Shown here one piece after another: positions 17,650 through 28,074 of a stretch of DNA of 64,000 nt. The notes under the pieces are model-generated. The model saw only the letters and a program-made list of their open reading frames with translations. It was not told the origin of the DNA and made no database searches. The stretch comes from Enterovibrio nigricans DSM 22720 (GTDB taxonomy: Bacteria > Pseudomonadota > Gammaproteobacteria > Enterobacterales > Vibrionaceae). The stretch spans positions 1 to 64,000 of the forward strand of contig NZ_FUXU01000017.1 in assembly GCF_900167155.1 (NCBI RefSeq), written 5' to 3'. A program made the translations under genes and the position numbers. The stretch's first letter is position 1, and the number at the start of each line of letters is the position of its first letter.

Positions 17650-18447
17650 ATGACCTCTGAATTAAAACTGTCATCAAAAGCCGAAATTCGTAGGAAAAAG
17701 ATCATCGAATTGACACGGGCAAGAGGCAACGTATCTGTAGAGCTACTTACGGCGATGTTAGACGTATCTCCTCAGACAGTACGAAGGGATCTAAAACAAC
17801 TCTGTAGCGACAACCTTTTACGCAGGCGCCACGGTGGCGTTGAATGTTTCGAGCAACAGCTTAATGCGCCCTACGATTTACGCGCAGCAACCAACCCCAC
17901 GGAAAAGAAAGCAATAGCAGGGGCTGTCGCAGACGTTATTCCTGACGGGGCAACGGTGTTTATTTCCATAGGCTCTACACCGGCCATTGTTGCTGAAGCA
18001 CTAACCAGTAAATCCGGCCTGACTGTTATGACGAACAACCTAAATGCAGCCATGGTGCTAAGCAATGAACCCAGCAACCGCATCATTATTCCGGGTGGTG
18101 AAGTACGCATGCCTGATAGAGACATACTGGGAGATGGCGTCTTGGAGTTCTTTAACAGTTACCGCGCCGAATACGGCATTTTTGGTGTCGCGGGCGTAGC
18201 AGAAGATGGTGGCTTACTTGATTTCCATACGTCTGAAGTACGCGTCCGGGAAGCCATTCGCACGCACTGTAAAACATCCATTTTGGTCATGGACAGTACA
18301 AAATTAACACGAACCGCTCCCGCCATCGGCGGAAACCTTTTTGATGTCGATTTGATCATCATGGATCAACATCCCGGCGATGATTTTTCCGAGATTAGTG
18401 ACCGTGTTGGAGATCGTTTGAAGTTAGTAGGAGGCGACGCTTCATGA
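17650..18447 (+). CDS. DeoR/GlpR family transcriptional regulator, 265 aa
   Basis: Sugar-phosphate-responsive repressor. The N-terminal HTH is plain: RRKKIIELTRARGNVSVELLTAMLDVSPQTVRRDLKQL (about 14-52), ending in LRRRHGG. The C-terminal DeoRC sensor domain has IFISIGST-like TVFISIGSTPAIVAEAL (the phosphate-binding loop), TNNLNAA, and FGVAGVAEDGGLLDF. It starts the transcription unit of a Ugp-type importer; its stop overlaps the ATPase start by ATGA (18444-18447). By analogy with GlpR, the likely effector is glycerol-3-phosphate released by transport and hydrolysis. Confidence 0.9.
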   Translation: MTSELKLSSKAEIRRKKIIELTRARGNVSVELLTAMLDVSPQTVRRDLKQLCSDNLLRRRHGGVECFEQQLNAPYDLRAATNPTEKKAIAGAVADVIPDGATVFISIGSTPAIVAEALTSKSGLTVMTNNLNAAMVLSNEPSNRIIIPGGEVRMPDRDILGDGVLEFFNSYRAEYGIFGVAGVAEDGGLLDFHTSEVRVREAIRTHCKTSILVMDSTKLTRTAPAIGGNLFDVDLIIMDQHPGDDFSEISDRVGDRLKLVGGDAS

Positions 18448-19460
18448 ACTCAGAACCCTTTGTCTCATTCAACAACATCGCTAAACGTTGGAATGGGCAG
18501 CTTGGTGTCGAAAATATCTCGATTGATATTCCTGAAGGCGCATTCGTTGCGTTGCTTGGGCCTTCTGGCTGCGGCAAGTCAACGACACTTCGTCTTCTCG
18601 CGGGTTTGGAAATACCTGATGACGGTCAGATAAGAATAGAAGGTGCTGATGTCACTGAAATGGCGCCATCAGCCAGAAACCTTTCGATGGTTTTTCAATC
18701 CTATGCTCTGTTCCCTCACCTTTCTGTTGCAGAAAACGTCATGTTTGGCATGAAAGTTCGCAAAGTGCCCAAAGCCGAAAGACAGCAGAAATTAAGCAAT
18801 GCACTCGATATAACTGGCTTAACTGGTTACGAAGAAAGAAAGCCCGGTGAATTATCAGGAGGTCAACGCCAACGCGTTGCCTTAGCGCGGGCTATCGTCG
18901 CGGGACAGCCTTTGTGCCTAATGGACGAACCCCTTTCTAATTTGGACGCCAAGCTTCGACATTCCGTTCGAAAAGACATTAAAAAGCTCCAGAAAGAACT
19001 GGGCATGACGGTGGTTTATGTCACGCATGATCAAACCGAAGCCATGAGTATGGCCGACATTATTGTCTTGATGAAAGATGGCAACATCATGCAAACAGGC
19101 TCCCCTCAACAGCTCTATAACGAACCGCAGAACACTTTTGCTGCTGAATTCATTGGCGCACCGCCGATGGCTCTCATCGAAGGCGGTGTCATCGATCAAA
19201 CTGAACACGCCTCAAAAGTGGGCATTCGAACTGAGAACATTCACGTGGTTGAATCTGGTCTAGGTCGACTTAGCTGCACCGTATCCGAAAGTGAATATCT
19301 CGGTGAAGAGACCCATGTGTTGTTGGATCACCCCAAAGCCAAAGGGTTAGTGGTGAAACTGCATGGGTATAACTCCCTACAAGAAGGGAGCACGGTAGAC
19401 ATAACTTTCGAAGACAGTGCATTGCATTTCTTTGATGGTGATGGAAACAGAATGAATTAA
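18444..19460 (+). CDS. ABC importer ATPase, UgpC/MalK type, 338 aa
   Basis: Cytoplasmic ATPase powering the importer encoded downstream. Walker A GPSGCGKST (39-47), Q-loop FQSYALFPHL, signature LSGGQRQRVALARAI, Walker B LCLMDEPLSNLDA and the H-loop VTHDQTEA are all intact. The C-terminal TOBE-like regulatory domain (about 240-338) is shorter and more divergent than in E. coli MalK/UgpC. The start overlaps the regulator stop (ATGA), so the two are translationally coupled. One ATPase gene in the operon implies a homodimer. Confidence 0.93.
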   Translation: MNSEPFVSFNNIAKRWNGQLGVENISIDIPEGAFVALLGPSGCGKSTTLRLLAGLEIPDDGQIRIEGADVTEMAPSARNLSMVFQSYALFPHLSVAENVMFGMKVRKVPKAERQQKLSNALDITGLTGYEERKPGELSGGQRQRVALARAIVAGQPLCLMDEPLSNLDAKLRHSVRKDIKKLQKELGMTVVYVTHDQTEAMSMADIIVLMKDGNIMQTGSPQQLYNEPQNTFAAEFIGAPPMALIEGGVIDQTEHASKVGIRTENIHVVESGLGRLSCTVSESEYLGEETHVLLDHPKAKGLVVKLHGYNSLQEGSTVDITFEDSALHFFDGDGNRMN

Positions 19461-19559
19461 CACGGAGAGGCGCCACTTCTTGTCGTCATCACGTTCCAAT
19501 CCATGATGCTGCGAGAAACGAAACCTCAAATAACGTTCAACGTAACCAATGGTGAAATT

Positions 19560-20825
19560 ATGAAGTTCTCAACAGTATTGAGTTGTGCCTTTGCCAGTGC
19601 GTTCACACTTTCTTCACAAGCAATGGCGGCAACGACTGAGCTCAATATGTATTACCCGATTGCAGTAGGTGGAGCCCTAACCAAAGTCGTGGATGAAATT
19701 GTCGGTGATTTTGAAGCACAAAACCCTGACATTAAAGTTAATGCAATTTATTCAGGCAACTATGACGACACGCGCGTTCGTGCCTTATCAGCCCTAAATT
19801 CGGGAGAACCTGCGCAGTTAGCCGTCATGTTTTCTATCAATGTCTATGACCTGATTGAGCAAGACCTTATTTCTCCTTTTGATGATCAACTTAAAGGCGA
19901 AGCAGACCAGGCTTGGCTCAATGACTTTTATCCTGCGCTAATGGAAAACGGTCAGGCAGAAGGCAAAACATGGGGCATTCCTTTCCAACGCTCCACCATC
20001 GTTGCTTACTACAACAAAGACATGTTTCGCGCTGCGGGCTTAGATCCGGAAAAACCGCCAAAAACATGGGATGAGTTGGTTGAGGTCAGTAAAAAGCTCA
20101 CCAACGATGATACTTACGGCATCATGATCCCTTCTACGGGCTACCCCTATTGGATGTTCCAGGCTCTGGCTATTCAAAACGGTAAAAAGCTGATGTCGGA
20201 TGATGGCCTGACTACCTACTTCAATGATAAAGACGTTGTCGATACGCTTAAGTTCTGGAAGTCGTTATCTGAAGAACATGGTGTTATGCCCAAAGGGACG
20301 GTTGAATGGGGCACGTTGCGTCAAGCTTTCCTCGAAGGCAATACTGCCATGATGTGGCATTCAACGGGTAACCTAACCGCCGTTAAAAATGCAGCAAAAT
20401 TCGATTTCGGCGTTGCTATGTTGCCGGGCAATGTTCGTCTCGGCTCACCAACTGGTGGTGGTAACTTCTACCTATTCAAAGACACTTCTGACGAAGAAAA
20501 AGCCGCTTCGATGAAGCTCATTAAATTTATGACCTCCCCTGAACAAACCGCTAAATGGTCTAAAGCTACCGGGTATATGGGCGTTTCGAAAGGGGCATAT
20601 GAGACAGAAACGCTGCAAGAATATACCGAATCATTCCCCCCTGCCCTTGTTGCTCGTAACCAGCTCGAACATGCAGTGGCGGAATTTTCCACCTATGAAA
20701 CGGCACGTGTGCGTGAAGGTTTAAACAACGCAATACAATTTGCATTGACCGACCAGAAAACACCGGAAGTCGCATTGGAAGAGGCGCAAACCTCGGCGAA
20801 ACGTCTTCTTCGCGACTATCAGTAA
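19560..20825 (+). CDS. ABC importer periplasmic solute-binding protein, UgpB-like, 421 aa
   Basis: Extracytoplasmic family 1 solute-binding protein. ATG 19560 is preferred over the ATG at 19503 because it gives a standard signal peptide (MKFSTVLSCAF..., cleavage after QAMA near residue 21) and follows GGTGA. The mature protein starts with LNMYYPIAVGGALTKVVDEI and continues NPDIKVNAIYSGNYDDT, a pattern shared with glycerol-3-phosphate binding proteins. YWMFQALAIQNGK and the WHSTGN segment fit the ligand cleft. The ligand is inferred from the GlpR-like regulator and the phosphodiesterase in the operon; a sugar cannot be excluded. Confidence 0.88.
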   Translation: MKFSTVLSCAFASAFTLSSQAMAATTELNMYYPIAVGGALTKVVDEIVGDFEAQNPDIKVNAIYSGNYDDTRVRALSALNSGEPAQLAVMFSINVYDLIEQDLISPFDDQLKGEADQAWLNDFYPALMENGQAEGKTWGIPFQRSTIVAYYNKDMFRAAGLDPEKPPKTWDELVEVSKKLTNDDTYGIMIPSTGYPYWMFQALAIQNGKKLMSDDGLTTYFNDKDVVDTLKFWKSLSEEHGVMPKGTVEWGTLRQAFLEGNTAMMWHSTGNLTAVKNAAKFDFGVAMLPGNVRLGSPTGGGNFYLFKDTSDEEKAASMKLIKFMTSPEQTAKWSKATGYMGVSKGAYETETLQEYTESFPPALVARNQLEHAVAEFSTYETARVREGLNNAIQFALTDQKTPEVALEEAQTSAKRLLRDYQ

Positions 20826-20832
20826 GCCACCT

Positions 20833-20854
20833 GCTCCCTGTTCATGCGGGGAGC
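20833..20854 (+). other. Stem-loop after the solute-binding protein gene
   Basis: GCTCCCTG (20833-20840) and CGGGGAGC (20847-20854) form an 8-bp stem with one G-T pair and a 6-nt loop, 8 bases after the stop and before the permease. No T-run follows. Such structures behind binding-protein genes commonly stabilise the upstream mRNA so that the binding protein is made in excess over the permeases; that function here is inference. Confidence 0.55.
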
Positions 20855-20876
20855 TCTCTAGTTGTAGAGTTCTACT

Positions 20877-21770
20877 ATGAATCATTACGCCGAATTGCAG
20901 CGTCGTCGACAGCATTTATACGGTTGGTTTTTATTAACTCCGGCCGCAATTCTGCTCTCGCTGTTTGCATTCTATCCCTCAGCCGCAACCCTGTGGGAAA
21001 GCCTGTTTTCAAAAGGCACCAGACGTCGACCTTCCGAATTTTCGGGCCTTGAAAACTATGTCGATTTGTTCAATGACCCGACATTCTGGATAGTGGTAAA
21101 AAACAACCTTTTCTATGCTGCAATGACGATACCTCTCTCCATCATCATTGCTCTGACGATGGCGCTTTGGGCTAACGGGAAGATTTCAGGAAAAGGATTT
21201 GTCCGCACCGCGTATTTTACGCCAACCGTATTGCCGATGATCGCAGCAGCCAATCTATGGCTATTTTTTTACACACCTGATCTTGGCGTCCTCGATCAAA
21301 TTGGTGCCTTCTTTGGTTTTGAGTCTGTCAATTGGCTTGGGAAACCGAAAACCGCATTGTGGGCAGTGATTATTGTGACGATCTGGAAAGAAGCCGGTTT
21401 TTTTATGATCTTCTACCTTGCCGCGCTTCAAACTATACCTGCGGACTACAAGGAAGCTGCCGATATTGAAGGGGCAGGACGCTGGACATACACGCGTCGA
21501 ATCGTGTTGCCCTTATTGATGCCCACCACTCTGTTTATTGTGGTTAACGCCATGATTAATTCAGTAAAGCTTATCGACCACTTGTTTATTCTGACCAAAG
21601 GTGGTCCCTCTGATGCGTCAAAACTCATCCTCTATTACATATGGGAAATGGCATTCGCATTCTTCGATGCACCTCATGCCGCCGCAATGACCGTGCTGGT
21701 GTTGATTGTTTTAGGAATTGCAGCCGCTGTTCAGTTTCTGTATCTCGATAAAAGGACGCATTACCAATGA
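20877..21770 (+). CDS. ABC importer permease, UgpA type, 297 aa
   Basis: Inner-membrane permease with six predicted spans: a first helix at about 17-37, then FYAAMTIPLSIIIALTMALWANG, TVLPMIAAANLWLFFY and later ones to the C-terminus. The EAA loop that docks on the ATPase reads EAADIEGAGRWTYTRRIVLPLL near residue 193. It pairs with the following gene to form the heterodimeric channel and ends with a 4-base overlap (21767-21770) onto it. Confidence 0.93.
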   Translation: MNHYAELQRRRQHLYGWFLLTPAAILLSLFAFYPSAATLWESLFSKGTRRRPSEFSGLENYVDLFNDPTFWIVVKNNLFYAAMTIPLSIIIALTMALWANGKISGKGFVRTAYFTPTVLPMIAAANLWLFFYTPDLGVLDQIGAFFGFESVNWLGKPKTALWAVIIVTIWKEAGFFMIFYLAALQTIPADYKEAADIEGAGRWTYTRRIVLPLLMPTTLFIVVNAMINSVKLIDHLFILTKGGPSDASKLILYYIWEMAFAFFDAPHAAAMTVLVLIVLGIAAAVQFLYLDKRTHYQ

Positions 21771-22576
21771 AAGCTATCGAAAAGCATCTCGACACATTCG
21801 GTGCACTGCTTCTCGCGGTCATTTGGATCTCACCGCTGCTGTTCGCGTTCTGGGCTGCGTTTCATACGACATCGGATGCCGTCAACTTCAATCTACTGTC
21901 TGGATGGACACTCGACAATTTCCGCATCGCGTGGGAAGGGGCACCGTGGATTAAATACTTTATAAATACATTTTGCCTCGTTACTGTGGTTTTGATTGGT
22001 CAATTTATCATTACCACATTGGCCGGATTTGCGTTTGCCCAGGTGTCTTTCCCGGGCAAAGATTTCGTATTTATTCTCGTTTTGCTTCAACTTTTCATCT
22101 TGCCTGAAGTCTTGATCGTGGAAAACTATGCGGTCACATCAAAACTTGGGTTGTTCGACACGATTCTTGGTGTTGGCATGCCCTACATGGCGAGTGCATT
22201 CGGCATATTTCTCATGCGTCAGTCTTTTAAATCTGTGCCTTATGAACTGCATGAAGCGGCAAGTGTTGAAGGGTGTTCGCTCTTTGGCATTCTGATGCGA
22301 GTTTATGTGCCCTTGGCCAAACCAACTTACCTTGCGTATGCCTTGGTGTCTGTCTCGACACACTGGAACAATTTCCTATGGCCTTTAATCGTTACTAACT
22401 CTGACGACACACGCCCTCTCACCGTTGGTCTCTCTATTTTCGGCGCACCAGAGAATGGCGTCGACATTTCAGTCATCTCAGCGGCGACGATGATGTCGAT
22501 CGCGCCTCTGCTTATCGCTTTTCTCATCTTCCAACGGCAATTTGTCCAAGCATTCCTGCGTGCAGGCATCAAATGA
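21767..22576 (+). CDS. ABC importer permease, UgpE type, 269 aa
   Basis: Second transmembrane subunit. Six predicted helices, the first at about 13-33 (LLLAVIWISPLLFAFWAAF), and an EAA loop reading EAASVEGCSLFGILMRVYVPLAKP near residue 163. The start overlaps the upstream permease by 4 bases. The phosphodiesterase follows after 10 bases. Confidence 0.93.
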   Translation: MKAIEKHLDTFGALLLAVIWISPLLFAFWAAFHTTSDAVNFNLLSGWTLDNFRIAWEGAPWIKYFINTFCLVTVVLIGQFIITTLAGFAFAQVSFPGKDFVFILVLLQLFILPEVLIVENYAVTSKLGLFDTILGVGMPYMASAFGIFLMRQSFKSVPYELHEAASVEGCSLFGILMRVYVPLAKPTYLAYALVSVSTHWNNFLWPLIVTNSDDTRPLTVGLSIFGAPENGVDISVISAATMMSIAPLLIAFLIFQRQFVQAFLRAGIK

Positions 22577-22586
22577 GGAATGACTC

Positions 22587-23384
22587 ATGACCCGAATTAT
22601 TCAGTTAACCGATACACATATCGTTTGCCCATCCCAAAAAGTGTCAGGAGTACTCGATACCTATTCGCTCTTTGAGCGGGCCATCGAAAAGATCAATAAG
22701 GACTTGCCAAAACTCGGCGATATTGATGGCATCATCGTCACTGGCGACATTACTGACTGTGGTGATGTTGCCAGTTATGAAGCGTTTAAGCTGGTGATTG
22801 AACGACTTGCTATCCCGTATTACGTCATTCCTGGCAATCACGATCTACGGTCTTCCATGCACCAATGCTTCAACCAGTTGAATGATTTAAATCAATCCGA
22901 TGAAATCAATTGGCTCCTGCCTTTTCACGACATTGATCTTATCGGTTTGGACACCGTTATACCGGGTAGCGGAGGTGGCCACCTTTCACCAAATGCCTTG
23001 CAGTTTTTGGACTCATCACTCGGTCAATCGACAGACAAGCCCGCGCTAATCGCTATGCATCACCCCCCTTTTGAGTCTGGAATTCAGTTTATGGATGCAA
23101 TAGGGCTAGAAGGCGTGAATGAATTGCACGAAATACTCGTAAGTACACCAAGAGAAGTGAGAATCATATGTGGTCATCTGCACAACAGTATTGTGTGCAG
23201 TGTAGGGGGAAAAACTGTGCTCTCTTCACCCTCGACAGCAAGTACTTTCCTCACCGATCACAGAGATAATGCGCCCGTGGGGTTTACTCAAAATACGGGG
23301 GGCTACATGTTACACGAATGGAATAATGGCTTTCGCAGTTCATATTTAACACTTGCGGAGCCAGGCCATTTTTTTCCCTTCTAA
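22587..23384 (+). CDS. Metallophosphoesterase (GpdQ/CpdA-like phosphodiesterase), 265 aa
   Basis: Binuclear metallophosphoesterase. All five metal-binding blocks are present: DTH (8-10), GDITDCG (about 52), GNHD (about 88), MHHPPFESGI (about 155) and GHLHNSI (about 195). This class includes CpdA (cAMP) and GpdQ (glycerophosphodiesters). Placed as the last gene of a Ugp-type importer operon under a GlpR-like regulator, it most likely cleaves imported glycerophosphodiesters to glycerol-3-phosphate and an alcohol. No signal peptide, so it acts in the cytoplasm. The protein converges on a sensor kinase gene 20 bases away with no obvious terminator between. Confidence 0.88.
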   Translation: MTRIIQLTDTHIVCPSQKVSGVLDTYSLFERAIEKINKDLPKLGDIDGIIVTGDITDCGDVASYEAFKLVIERLAIPYYVIPGNHDLRSSMHQCFNQLNDLNQSDEINWLLPFHDIDLIGLDTVIPGSGGGHLSPNALQFLDSSLGQSTDKPALIAMHHPPFESGIQFMDAIGLEGVNELHEILVSTPREVRIICGHLHNSIVCSVGGKTVLSSPSTASTFLTDHRDNAPVGFTQNTGGYMLHEWNNGFRSSYLTLAEPGHFFPF

Positions 23385-23404
23385 TTTGACGATGATGACG
23401 CGAG

Positions 23405-26400
23405 CTATGCAGTGCAGATACTTTCGACCTCTTTGACGATGGACTGTGCTCGCTGATTCAATTGTTCGAAGAAGTTGTACAAGTCTTGAATATCATCGCT
23501 CTGGTGTTTTTCTATCGTCAGACATAACGCGGCTAAATCATCGGCACCCACCATCGCAGCAGCACCTTTCATGCGGTGCGCAACTTTTCTCGCCGAAATC
23601 ATGTCACCGCTATCTAATGCACATTGGAAGGCACCCAGATCGACTTGCTGACTCGTCACATATTTCGACAGAATATGGTGAAGTAGTTCTTCGCTATCCC
23701 CCAACTGGTCCCTTAACCTGTCTAAATCAATGCTCGGTTCACTGTCTGACACCGCTCCAATTGCAGGTGTTTGTGGCTCTGCTGCGTGTGAATCTGTCAC
23801 TGTTGATATTGGCTCTATACAGACAGGGGGCGACAGAGCACGAGTCGAGAACTTGTCAGACGACACGTACAACGTCATCAAGTTGACTAACTGTTCTTTC
23901 GTAAAGGGTTTGGCTAGATGCGCGTTCATGCCCGCTTTTAAACAACGTTCAGCATCACCAGATAATGCATTGGCGGTGACGGCAATAATGGGCGTAACCG
24001 TATCAAATTCTCGGATGCGTTTTGTCGCCTCAAAACCATCCATCTCAGGCATCTGGCAGTCCATTAAAATAAGATCAAACTGACACGCTTTGTGTTTTTC
24101 AAGCGCTTCAGCACCATTCTCTGACAACGTTGAGTAACAGCCAATGCTATTAAGTATTAAAACCATCAGTTCTTGATTGACCTGATGATCTTCTGCAATC
24201 AGTACATTGAGCCCTTCAAACACGGGCTCAAATTTTTCAATGCTTTCGGTCTCGACGGGTAACGCCTTGTCAAAATCGAGCGCATTGACCAACGCTTCTG
24301 AGCTAATCGGATTAATCAGACACGGCATTCCATGATCTTCAATTAATCCATCATGACTGATCAATAGAGCATGAGAAACCTTCTGAACGAGTGATTGGTA
24401 TTTCCCCAACACATCATCATCAACCAGTAAAACAGTTGATTCCAACGCATTATCAGCGAGCGGAGTTTGTTCTGAAACTCTAGAAATCTGAAGACCCAAA
24501 GGTTCCATGTAGCGATGTAGCACGGCGTATAGCTTGTCGTCTTCCGTTGCTATCAATATCGGTCGCGATAGCACCTCTACACTTAATTGAAACTCGTCAA
24601 ACAAGGTATCAAGCTTTCCTTTTACCGATGTTAGCGGCACATCTACAGTGAATGTTGTGCCAACACCTTCCTCACTTTCAAAGCTGATTACACCATGCAT
24701 TAGCTCAGTAAGCTTGAGACAGACAGGCAGACCTAAACCTGTTCCTTGATATGATCGTGAATAGGAGGAGTCTACCTGTGTGAAGTTTTCAAAAATCGAG
24801 GATTGTTTCTCTTTTGGAATGCCGATGCCGGTATCAATAACCAGCAACCGCAATATCGGTCCACTAGGACGCGGAATTTTATGAAGTTTCACAAACACAT
24901 AGCCATTTTTGGTGAACTTCACTGCATTGCCAACGAGATTAAGGATAATTTGAGTGAAACGTACTTGGTCCAGCAGCAGCCATTTAGGCAAATCAGGGTC
25001 AATCAAACAATGGAGACGAATACTTTTCTCTACCGTTTTGCTGTGAAAAACCGCTAACGCGTCATGCACCGTTTCTGCTATTTCCGTTTCTTGCTCAATA
25101 AGCTGCATTTTCCCAGCTTCAATTTTAGTTAAATCCAACACATCATTGATGATATTGAGCAGTGCATTAGACGAGTGCACAAGGGTATCGACAAAATAGG
25201 ACTGTTGCTGACTTAGTGTCGTCTCTTTTAATAAATTCGACATACCAACAATCCCATTCATGGGTGTTCTTATTTCATGGCTCATCATCGCGAGGAAGTT
25301 GGTTTTTGCCTCGTTTGCTTTTTCTGCTTGCTCTTTCGCCCTGACCATTTCCTCTGAGATAAGATCATTGAGTTTTTTCTGTCGAACGAAGTTAACCATG
25401 GCACTTAAACTGGAAAGAACCGGGTCAATCCACGACAACAAATCGTCTTCGTAGTAGGTGGATTCATCAAACAAGCAAACCACACCCACCAATTGATTTG
25501 ATAAGAACAGCGGCATACTCAGCGAGTTGATGATGAGCTTGCTATTGGATTCAGTCAAACCGGCAACTTGAAGACTGCGATTCCCCTTCTTCGTATCAAT
25601 CACGTCGGTGATAACACCATTGACGAAATTGGAGGAAACAAACCCATTCGCCACTAGCCTTGTTTGCGCCAAGGTCCGGTAATTATTGGGGCTGTCGTAA
25701 TCCACTTCGACAATAATGCCGTGGTTACTCTCGCCAATCTTAAGCAAAATTTTAAGGACTTCTTTAAAGCTGTGTTGGAAATCTTCACTGGTCAGGAATT
25801 TGTCTTGCAGTGTTTTCACCGCCGAGAACAATTCAGCCCCTTTAGACACTTTGATTTTGTCGATGTGCTGTTCTGTTATGTCTCTAAAGATAGCAACTTG
25901 GAGATGCTCGTCATTCACAAGAATTCGCGTTGAGCGAACTTGAACTATCACTTTTTCTTTTTCTCTCACCAACTCGTAGTTCAGGTTTTTTGTATTGAAC
26001 CCATACAGAGCTTGAGAAAAATAGGCGCGAGAATCAGGAACGACCTTGGTAATAATATCCGAAAGCTGCGGTTCAGCATCGGCAAGGTTATCAAGTTCAA
26101 ATATTCGTATCGCCGCTTCGTTAAGTGTCACGACTCGGTGATCTTCCGCCAATACAATCAAGCCATCGTTATAGCTATGAATGATCGTGTTAAGATAGCG
26201 TTGATTGGATTCTATCTCTTTGGAAGCGCGCGCATATTTCCAAATCAAGAACATGATCATCAAATCAAGCAAGAAAACTTGCGCAACACCCGAGACGATT
26301 TCGGAGGTCAATGTATGTGTGATTGTGCGAGGGTCTTCGTAGATAATCAGTTCACCCACATCAACAGGAGGATCGACACCATCGTAGATGATAGGGAATA

Positions 26401-26728
26401 TACGCAGATGAAATTCGTTTTCGTTCAGGCCGTCTTTGGGCGCTGTAATGTGTCGAAAGTTGTCTTCCTTAGCAATCACCTCAATACGATAAATAAAGCG
26501 TGATGTGGCCTCACTCTCCAAGTCATTCACCACATTTTCAAAGTCATAGTTCCAAATTTGATTAGGCAGCCGATAGGAAAGACGCTGTGCGATAGATGAC
26601 ACCTCAGACTCCAACTCACCATATAAGCGATCGTGTGTTTTGAAGTAATTAAACAGGCCAAACATACTTAGTATCAGCGTACCACTGACAATGAGAATGA
26701 CTGCAAGCTTTGTTCGCATCAAAAACAT
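23405..26728 (-). CDS. Hybrid sensor histidine kinase (PAS, GAF-like, HisKA, HATPase, REC, HPt), 1107 aa
   Basis: Membrane-bound hybrid kinase with an internal phosphorelay. TM1 at about 7-27, a periplasmic domain of about 115 residues, and TM2 near 143-163. Then a PAS domain (about 175-290), a GAF-like domain (about 300-450), HisKA with His484 in [12 protein letters not shown], and HATPase with the N box [10 protein letters not shown] (597-606), G1 DTGIGIP (632-638) and G2 GTGLGL (662-667). A degenerate receiver-like stretch (about 720-830) is followed by a true REC with Asp890 in [13 protein letters not shown] and an HPt with His1051 in [12 protein letters not shown]. No partner response regulator is adjacent. 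It follows the HDOD gene by 4 bases and is probably cotranscribed with it; the HDOD protein may be its functional partner. ATG 26728 has only a weak upstream AGG; MRTK three codons later is an alternative start. Confidence 0.93.
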   Translation of the reverse strand: MFLMRTKLAVILIVSGTLILSMFGLFNYFKTHDRLYGELESEVSSIAQRLSYRLPNQIWNYDFENVVNDLESEATSRFIYRIEVIAKEDNFRHITAPKDGLNENEFHLRIFPIIYDGVDPPVDVGELIIYEDPRTITHTLTSEIVSGVAQVFLLDLMIMFLIWKYARASKEIESNQRYLNTIIHSYNDGLIVLAEDHRVVTLNEAAIRIFELDNLADAEPQLSDIITKVVPDSRAYFSQALYGFNTKNLNYELVREKEKVIVQVRSTRILVNDEHLQVAIFRDITEQHIDKIKVSKGAELFSAVKTLQDKFLTSEDFQHSFKEVLKILLKIGESNHGIIVEVDYDSPNNYRTLAQTRLVANGFVSSNFVNGVITDVIDTKKGNRSLQVAGLTESNSKLIINSLSMPLFLSNQLVGVVCLFDESTYYEDDLLSWIDPVLSSLSAMVNFVRQKKLNDLISEEMVRAKEQAEKANEAKTNFLAMMSHEIRTPMNGIVGMSNLLKETTLSQQQSYFVDTLVHSSNALLNIINDVLDLTKIEAGKMQLIEQETEIAETVHDALAVFHSKTVEKSIRLHCLIDPDLPKWLLLDQVRFTQIILNLVGNAVKFTKNGYVFVKLHKIPRPSGPILRLLVIDTGIGIPKEKQSSIFENFTQVDSSYSRSYQGTGLGLPVCLKLTELMHGVISFESEEGVGTTFTVDVPLTSVKGKLDTLFDEFQLSVEVLSRPILIATEDDKLYAVLHRYMEPLGLQISRVSEQTPLADNALESTVLLVDDDVLGKYQSLVQKVSHALLISHDGLIEDHGMPCLINPISSEALVNALDFDKALPVETESIEKFEPVFEGLNVLIAEDHQVNQELMVLILNSIGCYSTLSENGAEALEKHKACQFDLILMDCQMPEMDGFEATKRIREFDTVTPIIAVTANALSGDAERCLKAGMNAHLAKPFTKEQLVNLMTLYVSSDKFSTRALSPPVCIEPISTVTDSHAAEPQTPAIGAVSDSEPSIDLDRLRDQLGDSEELLHHILSKYVTSQQVDLGAFQCALDSGDMISARKVAHRMKGAAAMVGADDLAALCLTIEKHQSDDIQDLYNFFEQLNQRAQSIVKEVESICTA

Positions 26729-26732
26729 GCTG

Positions 26733-27941
26733 TTAAACCTGCATACTGGAGGTTATTTCGGCAGTATTTATCCTCGCCATTTCAAACTCTTTCAGTACGG
26801 TTTTGTCATTGAGGTTGAGTTCGTTGCACCAGTGGATCAATCCGTTCCAGTTGGCATGCTCGATATCATGCGCCATGAGTATTAATTGACCGTAAACGCC
26901 CTCTTTCGTATTCAGTGCTTTTTTTACGTTATTCGACAGGTCTAGTTGGCCAACAATTTCCGCCATTGGCTTGCTCAACATCGTATCTAACATTGAAAAT
27001 GCCCCAACGATAAAGGCTTCATCTGCATTGAAGTCTTTATTGTCGAGTTGTAACGATGAAAAGAACGTCGCACGCAGTAGCGCGATATTTTGAAGTTGGG
27101 CGGCATGCTGATGGTTCAAATTCGACATGATGAGAAGTGAAACAAGCCGCCTTAACGCTTGTACACCAAGATACACCACCGCTTGCCGTGGGTTCGCAAT
27201 TTTGTTTGTTTTTGTTTTCGCGAGAATATTGGCACTCGCGATGACCTTGTAGAGAAGAGATACATCTTTCGAAATGATTTTGGTTAATGTATCAATATCG
27301 TCTGGATTTTTATTAATGATGATACAAATATCCAGAAGAGACATAACTGATGGTGCAATGTCTTCAGACCGAACGATGGTGGGTTTTTCAAAGAAATAGC
27401 CTTGGAACAGCGTGAAACCCACACTCTGAGCGGTAAGCAGCTCGTCATGCTTTTCTACTTTTCTGGCTAAGAAAACTTGTTGGGAATATTGGCTGATCGT
27501 TTGTTCCCAATCACTGGGATTATCCCTTTCCATGCTGATACTGAAAATATCCACCAGCTCCAAATAGTTTCGCCACGAATTGTGCATGGCTTTCCCATCC
27601 ATCATGATGCGGTAACCTTGGGAGCGGTAAGCCCGTAATTTAGCAATCATCTCCGCCGACGGCATACAATCATCAGTAACAAAAATGATCAGGCTCTGGC
27701 TTGGCATAGACAGGGGAATTTCGTCCAACAAAGAGGACTCACCAAAGCTAACGATATAGCGACTTTGAGTCTGGTTTGCATTGCTGGCAAGAAAGTTGGC
27801 ACTCAGGATCCTAGACGTCGCTGTATCTTCATCGATGGAAGGAAATTTGTTTTCCAGCCCTTCGCGGAAAAGAAGCTCGCTGCCCCACTGCTGGAGGTCA
27901 TTTGCAAACACGGGTTGACAGGAAAAAAAAACTTCAGCCAC
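26733..27941 (-). CDS. EAL-like/HDOD (YuxH type) signalling protein, 402 aa
   Basis: Two-domain protein of the YuxH type. Residues 1-200 follow the EAL-domain fold ([21 protein letters not shown] at the start, ending in [13 protein letters not shown]), but the catalytic EAL, DDFG and KID residues are missing, so it cannot cleave c-di-GMP. Residues 200-390 form an HDOD helical domain ([33 protein letters not shown]..., then [19 protein letters not shown]). Such proteins in vibrios affect motility and surface behaviour, probably by protein contacts. It is the first gene of a pair with the hybrid kinase 4 bases downstream. Confidence 0.87.
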   Translation of the reverse strand: MAEVFFSCQPVFANDLQQWGSELLFREGLENKFPSIDEDTATSRILSANFLASNANQTQSRYIVSFGESSLLDEIPLSMPSQSLIIFVTDDCMPSAEMIAKLRAYRSQGYRIMMDGKAMHNSWRNYLELVDIFSISMERDNPSDWEQTISQYSQQVFLARKVEKHDELLTAQSVGFTLFQGYFFEKPTIVRSEDIAPSVMSLLDICIIINKNPDDIDTLTKIISKDVSLLYKVIASANILAKTKTNKIANPRQAVVYLGVQALRRLVSLLIMSNLNHQHAAQLQNIALLRATFFSSLQLDNKDFNADEAFIVGAFSMLDTMLSKPMAEIVGQLDLSNNVKKALNTKEGVYGQLILMAHDIEHANWNGLIHWCNELNLNDKTVLKEFEMARINTAEITSSMQV

Positions 27942-28027
27942 GTAGGTATAATTCCATTAAAGAGACACTCTCTTAAATTTAGAACAAGCGCAGCATTTTT
28001 CCTTTTTTTCCACTAAATAGATGCACT

Positions 28028-28058
28028 AAAAACAAAGGGAAGCATTTCAACTTCCCTT
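28028..28058 (-). terminator. Terminator after the PhzF gene
   Basis: AAGGGAAG (28035-28042) and CTTCCCTT (28051-28058) give an 8-bp stem. Read on the minus strand it is followed by TGTTTTTAG, 17 bases beyond the PhzF stop. Confidence 0.75.
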
Positions 28059-28074
28059 GATTCGTGTGGGGTTT

